Part shown: one piece after another, positions 9,119 to 19,581 of the stretch
Position numbering within the stretch: the first letter of the stretch is position 1
Layout of the letters: every line of letters begins with the position of its first letter
Assembly: GCA_947487205.1 (NCBI GenBank)
Contig: CANKVU010000001.1
Span: 124,001-188,000, forward strand
DNA: 64,000 nucleotides
From: an uncultured Paracoccaceae bacterium
GTDB taxonomy: Bacteria > Pseudomonadota > Alphaproteobacteria > Rhodobacterales > Rhodobacteraceae
Direction of reading: 5' to 3'
Program-made: the position numbers and the translations under genes
The notes under the pieces: model-generated
Database searches by the model: none
Told to the model about the DNA's origin: nothing
What the model saw: only the letters and a program-made list of their open reading frames with translations

Positions 9119-10447
9119 TCACCAATTTTCGCGGAACCACCGCAGCGCACGGCGCAGCGACCGCGCCGGATAGGTCGCGGCCGGGATCTCGAAATCCCAC
9201 CATTCGTCCTGCGGGCTGGCCGCGAACAGGCACAGCCCCACCGCGCTCGAGAACGCGGCGCCGGTGGCCTTCTCGGGCAGGCCCGGCACGCGCAGCGGCC
9301 GACCGACCCGGACCTGCTGGCCGAAGAACGGCGGCGCCAGCGTGTCGAGGCCGGGGATCTGGCTGCCGCCCCCGGTCAGCACGATCTGCTGCGAGGGCAG
9401 CGCCTCGAAGCCGGCCGCGTCCAGCCGCTCGCGCACCTCCTCCAGGATCTCCTCGATCCGCGGCCGCATGATGCCGATCAGCTCGGCGCGGCTGACGGTG
9501 CGCCGGTCGCGCTCCCAATCGCCGCTGTCGCCGCCCAGCTCGATCGTCTCGCGATCGTCCATGGAGGTCGAGACGGCGCCGCCGTGCAGGGTCTTCAGCC
9601 GCTCGGCGGTGGCCAGCGGGATCTGCAATCCCTTGGCGATATCGCCGGTGATCTGGTCGCCGCCCATCGCCACCGCGTCGGCATAGATGAGGTGCTTGCG
9701 CCAGAAGACCGAGATGCCGGTCGCCCCGCCGCCCATGTCGATGCAGGCCGCGCCCAGCTCCTGCTCGTCCTCCACGAGGCTCGCCAGCCCCGAGGCATAG
9801 GCCGTCGAGGCCAGCCCCGCCAGCTCCAGGTCGCAGCGCTTGATGCAGTGGATCAGGTTCTGCACCACGTGCGATTCGACCGTCAGCATGTGCATGTCGC
9901 AAGCCAGCCGGTCGCCCACCTGCCCGCGCGGGTCGTTCATCCCCGACCGGTGGTCCAGCGCGAAGTTCACCGGCTGGGCATGGACGACCTCGCGCCCGTC
10001 GCCCAGGTCCGGCACGTCGCAGGCCGCCAGCACCCGGGCCACGTCCTGCTCCTCGACCGCATCGCCGTCCAGCTCCACCTCGCCCGCCAGGCCATAGCTG
10101 CGCGGCCCGCCGCCCGAGATCGCGGCGATGACGTGATCGACGCGCACCTGCGCGGCCTTCTGCGCGCCCTGCACCACGGTGCGGATGGCGCGCTCGGTCT
10201 CGTGCATGGCCTCGATCTCGCCGAAGCGCATGCCGCGCGACCGCGTCACCGCCGCGCCGACGATCCGGACCGAGGATTGCCCCGCCCGGTGCCCCACCCC
10301 GTCGCCCGGCGGCGTGGCCCCGTCCACGGCCAGCACCAGGCAGGCGATCTTCGATGTGCCCACGTCCAGGATCGCCACATGGCCGCGCTGCATCGCCGTC
10401 TGGCGCATCGCGCGCATCGCGCGCTGGCTCCTGTAGAGGTCGAACAT
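9119..10447 (-). CDS. ftsA: Cell division protein FtsA
   Basis: 442-residue actin-like ATPase that tethers FtsZ to the membrane. The N-terminal phosphate-binding segment is AILDVGTSKIACLV; other actin-fold signatures are CIDMGGGATGISVFW and QIVLTGGGSQIPGLDTLA. The SHS2/1C subdomain lies in the intervening region. The C-terminus ends with RSLRRALRWFRENW, which matches a membrane-targeting amphipathic helix. The start at 10447 (MFDLYRSQRAMRAMRQ) lies two bases past the ftsQ stop, as expected for a coupled ftsQ-ftsA pair. Confidence 0.97.
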   Translation of the reverse strand: MFDLYRSQRAMRAMRQTAMQRGHVAILDVGTSKIACLVLAVDGATPPGDGVGHRAGQSSVRIVGAAVTRSRGMRFGEIEAMHETERAIRTVVQGAQKAAQVRVDHVIAAISGGGPRSYGLAGEVELDGDAVEEQDVARVLAACDVPDLGDGREVVHAQPVNFALDHRSGMNDPRGQVGDRLACDMHMLTVESHVVQNLIHCIKRCDLELAGLASTAYASGLASLVEDEQELGAACIDMGGGATGISVFWRKHLIYADAVAMGGDQITGDIAKGLQIPLATAERLKTLHGGAVSTSMDDRETIELGGDSGDWERDRRTVSRAELIGIMRPRIEEILEEVRERLDAAGFEALPSQQIVLTGGGSQIPGLDTLAPPFFGQQVRVGRPLRVPGLPEKATGAAFSSAVGLCLFAASPQDEWWDFEIPAATYPARSLRRALRWFRENW

Positions 10448-10449
10448 CG

Positions 10450-11343
10450 TCAATCGTCTCCCAATCCGGTCAGCTTCACCTGCCGCAGGTCGCGCGCGGT
10501 GTCGGGATGCAGCCGCACGGTCGGCCGCCGCGGCAGGCGCATGTCCACCAGCACCACGTGCCGCGCGAAGAGGTCGCGCGCGCGGTCGACCTCCAGTACC
10601 CGTTCCAGCGCGTCGACCGCGTCGTCCTGCGGCAGCTTGATCTTCTGCCCGTCGGACAGGATCATGTCCCAGCGCCGCTCGCCGATCCGCACCAGGCCGC
10701 GCAGCCGAGCATCGAGCGGCGCGGCCGCCGCGACGAGCGCCAGCGCCTCGCCCGCCGCCCGGTCCGCGCCCCGCCCCGAGATCACCGGCAGGTCGGCGCG
10801 GTCGGCGCGCGCGGCGACGGCGCCGACGGGCTTGCCCGCCCGGTCGAGCGCGGTCAGCCCGTCCGCCCGCCGCCACAGCAGCGCCGGCACCCGCTCCACC
10901 ACGTCGATGTCGAGCACCCCGCCCGGCCGCACCCGCAGGTCGGCGCGCTCCACCGCGTCGAGCGCCAGCACCCGCGCGCGCAGATCCGCCAGGTCGAGGT
11001 CGAACGAGCTGACCGGCATCTCCACGTCGAGCCGCGCCGCGATCTCGGCGCCCACGCCGTCGCTCGCCCCCGCGATCCGCATCTCGTGGACCAGGAATTC
11101 CTTGCGCGACCGGACCGCCTCCTGCATCGCGGCGGCATGGGCGACCAGGCCCGCGCGCCGCTCGGGGCTGGCCAGCGCCAGCGCGCCGATGACCGCCACC
11201 GCGAAGGCCGGCATCCCCAGGGTGAAGCCGCGCCGGACCGACGGCGTCAGCGCCAGTCGCTGCATCCGGTAGGCCAGCCGCGACGGCGCGGGATCGGACC
11301 GCGTGCGCGGACCGGGGCGGCGAAACGGGGTCAGCGGTCGCAT
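10450..11343 (-). CDS. ftsQ: Cell division protein FtsQ
   Basis: 297-residue bitopic division protein. A basic N-terminal cytoplasmic tail (about 1-40) precedes one transmembrane helix (about 41-59, [19 protein letters not shown]). A POTRA domain (about 80-150; [41 protein letters not shown] shape, read here in part) and a C-terminal beta domain follow ([18 protein letters not shown]). It connects early and late divisome proteins in the periplasm. The ATG at 11343 overlaps the ddl 3' end by 13 bases. Confidence 0.94.
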   Translation of the reverse strand: MRPLTPFRRPGPRTRSDPAPSRLAYRMQRLALTPSVRRGFTLGMPAFAVAVIGALALASPERRAGLVAHAAAMQEAVRSRKEFLVHEMRIAGASDGVGAEIAARLDVEMPVSSFDLDLADLRARVLALDAVERADLRVRPGGVLDIDVVERVPALLWRRADGLTALDRAGKPVGAVAARADRADLPVISGRGADRAAGEALALVAAAAPLDARLRGLVRIGERRWDMILSDGQKIKLPQDDAVDALERVLEVDRARDLFARHVVLVDMRLPRRPTVRLHPDTARDLRQVKLTGLGDD

Positions 11344-12263
11344 GAGGCGTCCTCCAGGATCCAGCGGCAGAGCGCGCCGAAGGACAGGCCCGCATGGGCG
11401 GCCTGTTCCGGCGTCAGGGATGTCGGCGTCATGCCGGGCTGCGTGTTCGTCTCCAGAAGCACCAGGCCATCGGCGCCGCGCGCCTCGTCCCAGCGGAAAT
11501 CGGTGCGGCTGATGCCCCGGCAGCCCAGCGCCGCGTGGGCGCGGAGCGCGTGGTCGAGGCAAGTCTCCTCGATCTCCGCCGGCAGGTCGGCGGGCACCAC
11601 GTGGCGCGACCCGCCGGTCTTGTACTTGGCGTCGTAATCGTACCAGCCGTCGGTCAGGATGTCGGTCACCGCCAGGGCCCGGGCCGGCCCCTCGGCGTTG
11701 CGCCCCATCACCGTCACGGTCAGCTCGCGGCCCGGCGCGAAGCGCTCCACCATCACCGTTTCGGGCATGTCGGGCGCCAGTTGCGGCGGCCCGTTCGCCG
11801 CCGAATGCACGAGATAGACGCCCACCGACGAGCCCTCGTTGTAGGGCTTCACCACATAGGGGGGATCCATGACGTGGCGCCGCCGCACCTCCTCGGCGCT
11901 GGCCAGCCGCGAGGCCACCACCGGCAGGCCGTGCGCCCGGAACGTCGCCTTCGAGCGCTCCTTGTCCATCGCCAGCGCCGAGGCCAGCACGCCCGAATGG
12001 GTATAGGGAAGGCGCATCCATTCCAGGAGGCCCTGCACGCAGCCATCCTCGCCCCATCGCCCGTGCAGCGCGTTGAAGACCACGGTCGGAGAGATCTCTG
12101 ACAGCCGCGCGGCCAGGTCCGGACCCGCGTCCAGCTCCGCCACATCGTATCCTTCGCCCCTCAACGCGGCCGCGCATTCGCGCCCCGACGACAGCGACAC
12201 CTCGCGCTCGGCCGAGGGTCCGCCCATCAGGACCGCCACCTTGGGGGATGCCCTGCTCGACAT
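11331..12263 (-). CDS. ddl: D-alanine--D-alanine ligase
   Basis: 310 residues, cytoplasmic ATP-grasp enzyme making the D-Ala-D-Ala dipeptide for peptidoglycan. Family motifs: [19 protein letters not shown] at the N-terminus, [19 protein letters not shown], the ATP-grasp segment [15 protein letters not shown], and the metal/substrate loop [20 protein letters not shown]. The ATG at 12263 is preferred; a GTG three codons upstream (12272) is an alternative, and neither has a strong ribosome site. Its position between murB and ftsQ is the classical dcw order. Confidence 0.97.
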   Translation of the reverse strand: MSSRASPKVAVLMGGPSAEREVSLSSGRECAAALRGEGYDVAELDAGPDLAARLSEISPTVVFNALHGRWGEDGCVQGLLEWMRLPYTHSGVLASALAMDKERSKATFRAHGLPVVASRLASAEEVRRRHVMDPPYVVKPYNEGSSVGVYLVHSAANGPPQLAPDMPETVMVERFAPGRELTVTVMGRNAEGPARALAVTDILTDGWYDYDAKYKTGGSRHVVPADLPAEIEETCLDHALRAHAALGCRGISRTDFRWDEARGADGLVLLETNTQPGMTPTSLTPEQAAHAGLSFGALCRWILEDASCDR

Positions 12264-12324
12264 ACCCGCCACTCTTGCCTTACGGGGCCCTTGTCTCCGG
12301 ACCCTCTGCCTGCCTCGCGCGGCG

Positions 12325-13260
12325 TTATTCGCCGTCGCTCGTGGGCGCCATCTCGCCGATGCGCCGTATTTCCCACTCTAGACGAATTCCGCTGCTTTGA
12401 AAGACCTTTTCTCTCACCAGCTCGCCCAGCGATTCGAGGTCGCGCGCCGTCGCCCCGTTGGAATTTAACAGAAAATTAGGATGTTTGTCGGACATGCGCG
12501 CGCCGCCCAGGCGCTGCCCCCGCATCCCGGCCCGGTCGATCAGATACCACGCCTTCAACTCATGCGTGTCCTCGGGCCGGCCGGTGGAGGATGCCCCCGA
12601 GGGGTTGCGGAAGGTCGAGCCGGCGCTCAGCTCCGTCGTCGGCTGGCTGGCGTCGCGCCGCGCCACCTGCTCCGCCATCCGCGCCGCCAGCGCCTCCGGC
12701 TCGCCCCGGTCCGCCGCGAACGTGGCCTCGACGATCACCGCCCCCTCGGGCAGGCGGCTGGCGCGATAGCCGAGCGCAAGGTCCGCCGCCGGGATCGTCA
12801 CCGCCGCGCCCGAGCGCAGCACCGCGCGCACCTCGACCAGGTGGTCCGAGACGTAGGACCCGTAGCAGCCCGCGTTCATCCGCACGGCGCCCCCGACCGA
12901 TCCCGGGATCGTGCGCAGGAATGTCAGGTCCAGCCCCGCCTCGGCGGCCTTGCGCGCCACGTGGGCGTCCAGCGCCGCCGCCCCTGCCACGACCCGGTCG
13001 CCCTCGACGCGGGTGGCGTTGAACCCGCGCCCCAACCGGATCACCACCCCCGCGATGCCGCCGTCGCGCACGATCAGGTTCGACCCGACGCCCATGGGAA
13101 AGACCGGCACGGAGGCGTCCAGCCCGGCCAGGAACGCCGACAGGTCGTCCGCGTCGGCGGGCCGGAACAGCCATTCCGCCGGCCCCCCGACCCGCAGCCA
13201 TGTCAGATCCGACAGGGCCTGCCCGGCCCTCAGCTTGCCCCGCACCTGCGGCAGTTCCAC
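12325..13260 (-). CDS. murB: UDP-N-acetylenolpyruvoylglucosamine reductase MurB
   Basis: 311-residue FAD enzyme that reduces the enolpyruvyl group to give UDP-MurNAc. The FAD-binding region is visible ([26 protein letters not shown] at about 56-68) with [19 protein letters not shown] and the substrate loop [12 protein letters not shown]. The C-terminal [10 protein letters not shown] holds the conserved Glu. The absence of the extra type I insertion suggests a type II-like MurB. The start is a GTG. A 61-base gap to ddl holds no obvious terminator. Confidence 0.97.
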   Translation of the reverse strand: MELPQVRGKLRAGQALSDLTWLRVGGPAEWLFRPADADDLSAFLAGLDASVPVFPMGVGSNLIVRDGGIAGVVIRLGRGFNATRVEGDRVVAGAAALDAHVARKAAEAGLDLTFLRTIPGSVGGAVRMNAGCYGSYVSDHLVEVRAVLRSGAAVTIPAADLALGYRASRLPEGAVIVEATFAADRGEPEALAARMAEQVARRDASQPTTELSAGSTFRNPSGASSTGRPEDTHELKAWYLIDRAGMRGQRLGGARMSDKHPNFLLNSNGATARDLESLGELVREKVFQSSGIRLEWEIRRIGEMAPTSDGE

Positions 13261-13271
13261 GCGCCCGCTCC

Positions 13272-13318
13272 TTCACCCTTTCGCCCAATACCCCGGGGGT
13301 TTGGGGGCGGAGCCCCCA
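13272..13318. repeat. REP-like intergenic element, copy 1
   Basis: TTCACCCTTTCGCCCAATAC is followed by CCCGGGGG, TTT and a GGGGGC-GGA-GCCCCC palindrome. The leading motif CACCCTTT-CNNCAAATACC recurs at 19552 and 21661. It lies in the purU-murB gap (13261-13429), which also contains a GC-rich inverted repeat near 13390-13425. Similar elements are known to me from Rhodobacteraceae intergenic regions; family assignment is by memory only. Confidence 0.6.
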
Positions 13319-13429
13319 TCGGTCAAGCCCGCGCGCGCCGTCCCGGGCCGGTGCGGTCCCGGGGCTCCGCCCGTGATCCTCCCGACCGGCTTGCGGGACC
13401 GGTCGCCGGCCCTTGGCCGGTCCGGTCGA

Positions 13430-14314
13430 TCACCCCATCCGCTCCGACGTGTAGGAGCCGGGCGTGGCGGGAAAGACGACGGTCTTGTGCGCGTTGATGA
13501 AGACCCGGTGATTGGCATGGGCATGGATCGCGCGGGCCAGCACCTGCGCCTCCACGTCGCGCCCGAGCGAGACGTAATCGTCGTTCGACTGCGCGTGCGT
13601 CACCCGGACGATGTCCTGCTCGATGATCGGCCCCTCGTCGAGATCGCTCGTCACGTAATGGGAGGTCGCCCCGATCAGCTTCACCCCCCGCTCGAAGGCC
13701 TGCTTGTAGGGGTTGGCGCCCTTGAACGAGGGCAGGAAGGAATGGTGGATGTTGATGATCCGCCCCGACATCTCGCGGCACATCCGGTCCGACAGCACCT
13801 GCATGTAGCGCGCCAGCACCACCAGCTCGGCGCCCGAATCGGCGATGATCTCCATCTGCCGCGCCTCGGCCTCGGCCTTGTTGTCCTTCGTCACCTTGAC
13901 GTGGTGGAAGGGGATGTCGTGGTTGACCACCAGCTTCTGGTATTCGTGGTGGTTGGAGATGACGCCCACGATCTCGATCGGCAGCGCCCCGATGCGCCAG
14001 CGATAGAGCAGGTCGTTCAGGCAATGGCCGAACCGCGACACCATGATCATCACCGGCATCTTGCGGCTCTCGTCGTGGAAGGCGAACGCCATGTCGAAGG
14101 GCGCCGCGACGGCGCCGAACCCCTCCTCCAGCCCCGCGACGGTCGCCCCGGTTTCCGGGCGCACGCTCAGCCGCATGAAGAACTGCCCGGTCCGCATGTC
14201 GTCGAACTGCGCCGAATCGACGATGTTGCACCCGTTCTCGGCCAGGAAGGCCGAGATCGCGGCGACGATGCCGCGGGTCGAGGGGCAGGTGACGGTCAGC
14301 GCGATCGTGTCCAT
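13430..14314 (-). CDS. purU: Formyltetrahydrofolate deformylase PurU
   Basis: 294 residues; hydrolyses 10-formyl-THF to formate and THF, balancing one-carbon pools for purine synthesis and photorespiration-like metabolism. An N-terminal ACT domain (about 1-85, TVTCPSTRGIVAAISAFLAE) precedes a formyltransferase-like domain with NIHHSFLPSFKGANPY and TSDLDEGPIIEQD, which contain the catalytic His and Asp. The ATG at 14314 matches the usual PurU N-terminus; the upstream in-frame extension overlaps the purU-murC gap and has no homologous look. It interrupts the dcw block between murC and murB. Confidence 0.96.
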   Translation of the reverse strand: MDTIALTVTCPSTRGIVAAISAFLAENGCNIVDSAQFDDMRTGQFFMRLSVRPETGATVAGLEEGFGAVAAPFDMAFAFHDESRKMPVMIMVSRFGHCLNDLLYRWRIGALPIEIVGVISNHHEYQKLVVNHDIPFHHVKVTKDNKAEAEARQMEIIADSGAELVVLARYMQVLSDRMCREMSGRIINIHHSFLPSFKGANPYKQAFERGVKLIGATSHYVTSDLDEGPIIEQDIVRVTHAQSNDDYVSLGRDVEAQVLARAIHAHANHRVFINAHKTVVFPATPGSYTSERMG

Positions 14315-14426
14315 GAGGCGGAGTCCTTGTGAAGCGTTCCGCCACAGGTGGCAGCTTCGCCGCCGCCCGGATGCCGCTCCGCGACATCCCGCCCGGGTTT
14401 TCCGACCGCCGCGGCGGGCCGGGGCG

Positions 14427-15860
14427 CTATTGCAGCCGCGCGGGCAGGTTGTTGGCCCAGGTGCTGATCGTGCCCGCGCCGAGGCAGACCACCATGTCGC
14501 CCGGCCCCGCCTGCTCGCGCACCAGCCGCACGAGGTCGTCCTCGTCGAGGATGGCGCGCGCATGCCGGTGCCCGTGCCGGATCAGGCCGGCCACCAGGTC
14601 GTCGCGCGAGGCGCCCTCGATCGGGTCCTCGCCGGCGGAATAGACATCGGCGATGGCCACCACGTCGGCCTCGTTGAAGCAGCCGCAGAACTCGTCGAAG
14701 AGCGAATGGAGCCGCGAATAGCGGTGCGGCTGATGCACCGCGATCACCCGGCCCTTCGTGGCGTGGCGCGCGGCCTTCAGGACGGCGGCGATCTCCACCG
14801 GGTGGTGGCCGTAATCGTCGATGATCGCGACGCCGCCCACCTCGCCCACGCGGGTGAAGCGGCGGTTCACGCCGCCGAACTTCTCCAGCGCGCGGCGGAT
14901 CTCCTCCAGGCCCAGGCCCAGGTGCCGCGCCACCGCCACGGCGGCCAGCGCGTTCGAGACGTTGTGGTCGCCCGGCATCGGCAGCACGCAGCCCTCGATC
15001 ACCTTGTCCTCGGCCTGCAGCACCACGTCGAAACACGCCCGGCCCTGGTCGTAGGTCAGGTTCACCGCCCGCACGTCGGCCTGGGCGTTGAAGCCGAAGG
15101 TCACGACCCGGCGGTCGGTGATCCGGCCCACCAGGCTCTGCACCTCCGAATGGTCGGTGCAGCAGACCGCCAGCCCGTAGAAGGGGATGTTCGACACGAA
15201 GGCGTCGAAGCCCGCCTTCAGCCGCTCGAAATCGCCCCAATGCTCCATGTGCTCGGGGTCGATGTTGGTGACGATGGCGATGGTGGCGGGCAGGCGGTTG
15301 AACGTGCCGTCGCTTTCGTCGGCCTCCACCACCATCCACTCGCCCCGCCCCATCCGCGCGTTGGAGCCATAGGCGTGGATCACGCCCCCGTTGATCACCG
15401 TCGGGTCCACGCCCCCCTCGTCGAGGAGCGCGGCCACCATGGTCGTCGTCGTCGTCTTGCCGTGGGTGCCCGCGACGGCGACGTTCGACTTCATCCGCAT
15501 GAGTTCCGCCAGCATCTCGGCCCGCCGCACCACCGGCAGACCCGCCGCCCGCGCGGCGTCGAGCTCGGGGTTGCCCGGCTTGATCGCAGACGAGATCACG
15601 ACCACCTCGGCGCCGGCGAGGTTCTCGGCAGACTGGCCGGTGAACACCACGGCGCCCAGCCCCTGCAGCCGCTCGGTGATGGGCGAGGCCTTCAGGTCCG
15701 ATCCCTGCACCCGGTAGCCGTGGTTCAGCAGCACCTCGGCGATCCCCGACATGCCAATCCCGCCGATGCCGACGAAATGGATCGGCCCGATATCGGTGGG
15801 CAGCTTGGTGGCGCGCGCGGCGTTCATGGCGAAGTCCCGGTCGATCGTCTCGTGTTTCAC
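14427..15860 (-). CDS. murC: UDP-N-acetylmuramate--L-alanine ligase MurC
   Basis: 477 residues; ATP-dependent addition of L-Ala to UDP-MurNAc. The N-terminal Rossmann motif is [21 protein letters not shown] and the ATP loop is GTHGKTTT at about 131-138; [14 protein letters not shown] and HQPHRYSRL are Mur-ligase signatures. I favour the GTG at 15860: GGAGG lies 7 nt upstream and the GTG overlaps the murG stop as GTGA. The ATG at 15827, 11 codons in, is the more usual homologue start but has no ribosome site here. Confidence 0.97.
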   Translation of the reverse strand: MKHETIDRDFAMNAARATKLPTDIGPIHFVGIGGIGMSGIAEVLLNHGYRVQGSDLKASPITERLQGLGAVVFTGQSAENLAGAEVVVISSAIKPGNPELDAARAAGLPVVRRAEMLAELMRMKSNVAVAGTHGKTTTTTMVAALLDEGGVDPTVINGGVIHAYGSNARMGRGEWMVVEADESDGTFNRLPATIAIVTNIDPEHMEHWGDFERLKAGFDAFVSNIPFYGLAVCCTDHSEVQSLVGRITDRRVVTFGFNAQADVRAVNLTYDQGRACFDVVLQAEDKVIEGCVLPMPGDHNVSNALAAVAVARHLGLGLEEIRRALEKFGGVNRRFTRVGEVGGVAIIDDYGHHPVEIAAVLKAARHATKGRVIAVHQPHRYSRLHSLFDEFCGCFNEADVVAIADVYSAGEDPIEGASRDDLVAGLIRHGHRHARAILDEDDLVRLVREQAGPGDMVVCLGAGTISTWANNLPARLQ

Positions 15861-17014
15861 GGCATGTCCTCCGCGTGATCGTGAATGTCCACCCCGGCGA
15901 TCCGGTGGGCGAGGTCGGCCAGGATCTCCGCCGCCTCGGGCCGGCCGAGGCCGCGCGCGCGGGCGGCCATGTGCGCGGCCGCCTCGGGCTGCGACAGGAT
16001 CGCCTCGATATTGGCGCTGAGCGCGGCGGGCGTCAGCCGCGCCTCGGGGATCACCACCGCCGCCTCGGCCTCGGCGGGGCCGCGCGCATTGGCGCTCTGC
16101 TCGTCGCGGATCGAGGCCGCCAGCGGCACCAGGATCGCCGGCCGCCCGATGGCGGCGATGTCGGCCAGGCTCGACGCCCCGGCGCGGCTGATCACCAGTT
16201 GTGCGGCGGCCATGCGGCGCGGCACGTCGGCGAAGAACGGCGCCACCTCGGCCGCGATGCCCCGCTCGGCGTAAAAGGCCGCGACCCGCGCCTCGTCCTC
16301 GCCGCGCGCCTGCTGGGCGATCTCGACCCGGCCGCGCAGCGGCTCGGGCAGCGCGTCGATGGCCGCCGGGACGGTGTCCGACAGGATCCGCGCGCCCTGG
16401 CTGCCGCCGATGACGAGGATCCGCAGCGGCCCCTCGCCGGGGCGCTCGTAGGGGGCCCCGGCCAGCGACCGGATCGCCGCCCGGACCGGGTTGCCGGTGT
16501 GGTAGGCCACCACCTCCTCGGGCAGGATCGTGGGCCAGGTCCCGCACGCCACCGCGTCGGCGCGGCGCGCGAACATCTCGTTGACCCGGCCCAGCACGCC
16601 GTTCTGCTCGTGGATCATCCGGGGTAGGCGCAGGATCGTCGCCGCCGTCATGGCCGGGATCGACGGATAGCCGCCGAACCCCGCCACCAGCGCCGGCGGA
16701 TCGGCCCGCATCGCGCGCAGCGCCTGCGCCACCCCGCCCGCGACGCGGAACGGCACCGCCGCCCGCGCCAGCGGCCCGCCCCGGGCGAAGGTGGCGCTCG
16801 CCACCTCGCGCACCGGCACCTCGGCGGGGAACCCCCCGGCATAGCGGGCGCCGCGGGCATCGGTGGACAGCGCCACGCGCCAGCCCCGCGCCAGCAGCTC
16901 CTCGGCCAGCGCCTGGGCGGGGAACAGGTGCCCGCCCGTTCCGCCGGCGGCGATCAGGCACAAGGGCGCGGCCGCGGCCCGGCCCGCCCGGACAGGGGCG
17001 CGCAATCCGCTCAT
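15857..17014 (-). CDS. murG: UDP-GlcNAc:undecaprenyl-PP-MurNAc-pentapeptide GlcNAc transferase MurG
   Basis: 385-residue GT-B glycosyltransferase that turns lipid I into lipid II on the inner face of the membrane. The first G-loop is [20 protein letters not shown] (GGTGGH at 24-29); [29 protein letters not shown] and the UDP-GlcNAc-binding region [20 protein letters not shown] are all present. Its ATG overlaps the ftsW stop as ATGA (17011-17014), and its stop overlaps murC, so ftsW-murG-murC is a coupled unit. Confidence 0.97.
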   Translation of the reverse strand: MSGLRAPVRAGRAAAAPLCLIAAGGTGGHLFPAQALAEELLARGWRVALSTDARGARYAGGFPAEVPVREVASATFARGGPLARAAVPFRVAGGVAQALRAMRADPPALVAGFGGYPSIPAMTAATILRLPRMIHEQNGVLGRVNEMFARRADAVACGTWPTILPEEVVAYHTGNPVRAAIRSLAGAPYERPGEGPLRILVIGGSQGARILSDTVPAAIDALPEPLRGRVEIAQQARGEDEARVAAFYAERGIAAEVAPFFADVPRRMAAAQLVISRAGASSLADIAAIGRPAILVPLAASIRDEQSANARGPAEAEAAVVIPEARLTPAALSANIEAILSQPEAAAHMAARARGLGRPEAAEILADLAHRIAGVDIHDHAEDMP

Positions 17015-18180
17015 CCCAGCCGCCGCCGCATCAGGATCTCGCCGATCTGGCCCTGCGGACGCTCGCGGGTGAAGGACAGGAGCATCCCCATCGCCAGGCC
17101 CATCGCGATCACCGACGACCCGCCATAGCTCACGAAGGGCAGCGTCATCCCCTTGGCCGGGAGCAGCCGCACCGCCACCCCCATGTTGATCATCGCCTGC
17201 ACCCCGAACGAGCAGGCGAGTCCCGTGCCCGCCAGCCGGATGAAGGCGTCGCGCTCCCGCGTCAGCCGGCCCAGCGCACGCAGCACGATCGTGCCGTAGA
17301 GCGCGATGATCACCAGCACCAGGAGCAGGCCGTATTCCTCGGCCGCGACCGCGATGATGAAATCGGTATGCGCGTCGGGCAGCGACCACTTCACCTGTCC
17401 CTCGCCCACGCCCACGCCCAGGAAGCCCCCCTCCTGGATCGCGTTGGTGGCGTAGCCCAGCTGCGTGCGGGGATCGACCTCGGGGTTCAGGAAGCCGTCG
17501 ATGCGCCGGGCGAAATGCTCGGAATTGGTATAGGCCACCGTCCCGGCCCCGGCCACGCCGCCCGCCAGCAGGACCAGCAGCAGGACCGGCGCGCCGGCCA
17601 CGAAATACATCACCCCCCAGGCGAACAGGATCAGCGCCGCCTGCCCGAAATCGGGCTGCAGCGCCAGGAAGGCGACGATCACCAGCGTCAGGGCCAGGCT
17701 CATGGACTTGCCCGGCGGCCCGTTCAGGTCCTGGCTCGCCGCCAGGAGCCAGGCCACCATCGCCACGAAGCCGGGCTTGAGGAACTCGGACGGCTGCACG
17801 CTGGCAAATCCCAGCGAGTACCAGCGCACCGCGCCCTTGCCGAAATCGGTGCCGAGGATCGGCAGGCCCGCCAGCGCCACGAACGCGACGGCGAAACCCA
17901 GCACCGCCAGCCGCCGCACCAGCCGGGGCGACATCATCGTCACCACCAGCATCGCGACCAGCGCCGCGGCCCCGAACACCGCCTGCCGGATGACGTAATA
18001 GAACGGCTCGAAGCCGTTGCGCGCCGCCAGCGGCGGCGACGCCGCCAGCCCCAGCAGGATGCCGATCCCGAACAGCGCCAGCACGCAGGCCAGCGACAGC
18101 TTGTCGACCGTCCGCCACCATTTCGGAAGGATGGGCTCGCCCACCGCAAGGGGGACGCCGCCATGGACCATCTCGGTCAT
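17011..18180 (-). CDS. ftsW: Peptidoglycan glycosyltransferase FtsW (SEDS family)
   Basis: 389 residues with about ten transmembrane helices; polymerises lipid II at the septum together with a class B PBP that is not in this window. The SEDS signature near the C-terminus is present ([29 protein letters not shown], read in two parts), as are [19 protein letters not shown] and [11 protein letters not shown]. It is the first gene of the leftward dcw block here; mraY, murD and the other upstream dcw genes do not follow, because a divergent flavoprotein gene lies next. Confidence 0.96.
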   Translation of the reverse strand: MTEMVHGGVPLAVGEPILPKWWRTVDKLSLACVLALFGIGILLGLAASPPLAARNGFEPFYYVIRQAVFGAAALVAMLVVTMMSPRLVRRLAVLGFAVAFVALAGLPILGTDFGKGAVRWYSLGFASVQPSEFLKPGFVAMVAWLLAASQDLNGPPGKSMSLALTLVIVAFLALQPDFGQAALILFAWGVMYFVAGAPVLLLVLLAGGVAGAGTVAYTNSEHFARRIDGFLNPEVDPRTQLGYATNAIQEGGFLGVGVGEGQVKWSLPDAHTDFIIAVAAEEYGLLLVLVIIALYGTIVLRALGRLTRERDAFIRLAGTGLACSFGVQAMINMGVAVRLLPAKGMTLPFVSYGGSSVIAMGLAMGMLLSFTRERPQGQIGEILMRRRLG

Positions 18181-18311
18181 GGGAACACTGCCTTCGCCTC
18201 GATACCGCCCGTTTTCCGGGTCTCGTGCCCGTGATCCTAACCCGGACCGGGGGGCCTTGGCCAGAAATTTCGCATCTTGCCCCCGGCGCCCCTCCGCGCG
18301 AGGGACGGCGC

Positions 18312-19499
18312 ATGGAGGTCCCCACCCTGATCCTCGGCGCCGGCGCGGCCGGCCTCATGTGCGCCGCCCATGCCGGCCCCGGCACGCTGGTCGTCGACCA
18401 TGCCCGATCCCCCGGCGAGAAGATCCGCATCTCCGGCGGCGGGCGGTGCAACTTCACCAATACCGGGACCGAGCCCGAGCGGTTCCTCTCCGCCAATCCG
18501 CATTTCGCCAAGTCGGCGCTCGCCCGCTACACCCAGTGGGACTTCCTGGGCCTCGTCCAGGCGCACGGCATCGCCTGGCACGAGAAGACACTCGGCCAGC
18601 TCTTCTGCGACGGCAAGGCGACGCAGGTCGTCGCCATGCTCCGCGACGAGCTAACCCGCGCCGGCGCCGATCTGTGGCTGCGCACCGAGGTCGCCGAAAT
18701 CTCCCACGACGGCCACGCCTTCCGCGTCGCCCTCGACCGCGAGGGGACCCGCATCCACGTCACCGCCCGCGCCCTCGTCCTGGCCACCGGCGGCCTGTCG
18801 ATCCCGAAGATGGGCGCCACCGGCGCGGCCTACCGCATCGCGCGCCAATTCGGCCACCAGATCGTGGAGACCCGCGCCGCCCTCGTGCCGCTGACCTTCA
18901 CGGGCACCGCCCTGGACCCGCTCGCCGCCCTGTCCGGCGTCTCGGCGCCGGCGCGGGCCATTGCGGGCGGCACCGCCTTCGAGGAATCCGTCCTCTTCAC
19001 CCATCGCGGCCTCTCCGGCCCCGCGATCCTGCAGGCCAGCTCCTACTGGCACGAAGGCGCTCCGGTCGTCCTCGACCTCGACCCCGCCGGCCGCCTCCTC
19101 CCCGCCCTGCGCGACGCCCGCGCGACGGAGGGCCGCCGCGCCCCCGCCCGGGCGGTCGCGCAGCACCTCCCCCAGCGCCTCGTCGCCGCCCGCCTCCCCG
19201 ACGACCTGCCGCCCCGCCTCGCCGATTGCTCCGACGCGGCGCTCGACCGCCTGATCGCCCGCTTCCGCGACTGGCGCCTCACCCCCTCGGGGACCGAGGG
19301 CTACCGCACCGCCGAGGTCACGGCGGGCGGCATCGACACCGCCGGCCTGTCCTCGAAGACGATGGAGAGCCGCCACCTCCCCGGCCTCTACGCCATCGGC
19401 GAGGCGGTGGACGTGACCGGCTGGCTCGGCGGCTACAACTTCCAGTGGGCCTGGTCCTCGGGCTGGGCCGCCGGCCGGGCGATCCGCGCCCGCGCCTGA
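18312..19499 (+). CDS. YhiN/HI0933-type FAD/NAD(P)-binding flavoprotein
   Basis: 395 residues. Residues 9-14 (GAGAAG) form the dinucleotide-binding loop and GGGRCNFTN (42-50) is the diagnostic motif of the HI0933/YhiN family. [18 protein letters not shown] and the C-terminal [20 protein letters not shown] complete the FAD fold. The enzymatic role of most members is unknown; annotations as aminoacetone oxidase or BaiN are not proven here. The ATG at 18312 begins directly at the Rossmann strand; the in-frame extension upstream is non-homologous leader. It diverges from ftsW across about 130 bases. Confidence 0.92.
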   Translation: MEVPTLILGAGAAGLMCAAHAGPGTLVVDHARSPGEKIRISGGGRCNFTNTGTEPERFLSANPHFAKSALARYTQWDFLGLVQAHGIAWHEKTLGQLFCDGKATQVVAMLRDELTRAGADLWLRTEVAEISHDGHAFRVALDREGTRIHVTARALVLATGGLSIPKMGATGAAYRIARQFGHQIVETRAALVPLTFTGTALDPLAALSGVSAPARAIAGGTAFEESVLFTHRGLSGPAILQASSYWHEGAPVVLDLDPAGRLLPALRDARATEGRRAPARAVAQHLPQRLVAARLPDDLPPRLADCSDAALDRLIARFRDWRLTPSGTEGYRTAEVTAGGIDTAGLSSKTMESRHLPGLYAIGEAVDVTGWLGGYNFQWAWSSGWAAGRAIRARA

Positions 19500-19525
19500 C
19501 CGCGCTCCCCCTTCCGCCGGACAGG

Positions 19526-19551
19526 AAAGGGGGCGCCGGCCCGCCCCCTTT
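19526..19551. terminator. Bidirectional terminator between convergent genes
   Basis: A perfect 9-bp inverted repeat, AAAGGGGGC (19526-19534) and GCCCCCTTT (19543-19551), with an 8-nt loop, lies between the flavoprotein stop (19499) and the peptidase stop (19582). Its T-rich and A-rich flanks could serve both strands. Confidence 0.65.
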
Positions 19552-19580
19552 CACCCTTTTCCAAATACCCCCGCCGGAGG
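19552..19580. repeat. REP-like intergenic element, copy 2
   Basis: CACCCTTTTCCAAATACCCC then CGCCGGAGG, nearly identical to copy 3 at 21661. It abuts the peptidase stop codon directly (19582). Confidence 0.6.
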
Positions 19581-19581
19581 C

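Noticed and set aside
6998-11272. 1,424-codon plus-strand frame over lpxC-ftsZ-ftsA-ftsQ
   Set aside because: Runs across four well-supported genes and three intergenic gaps on the opposite strand; composition typical of a GC shadow.
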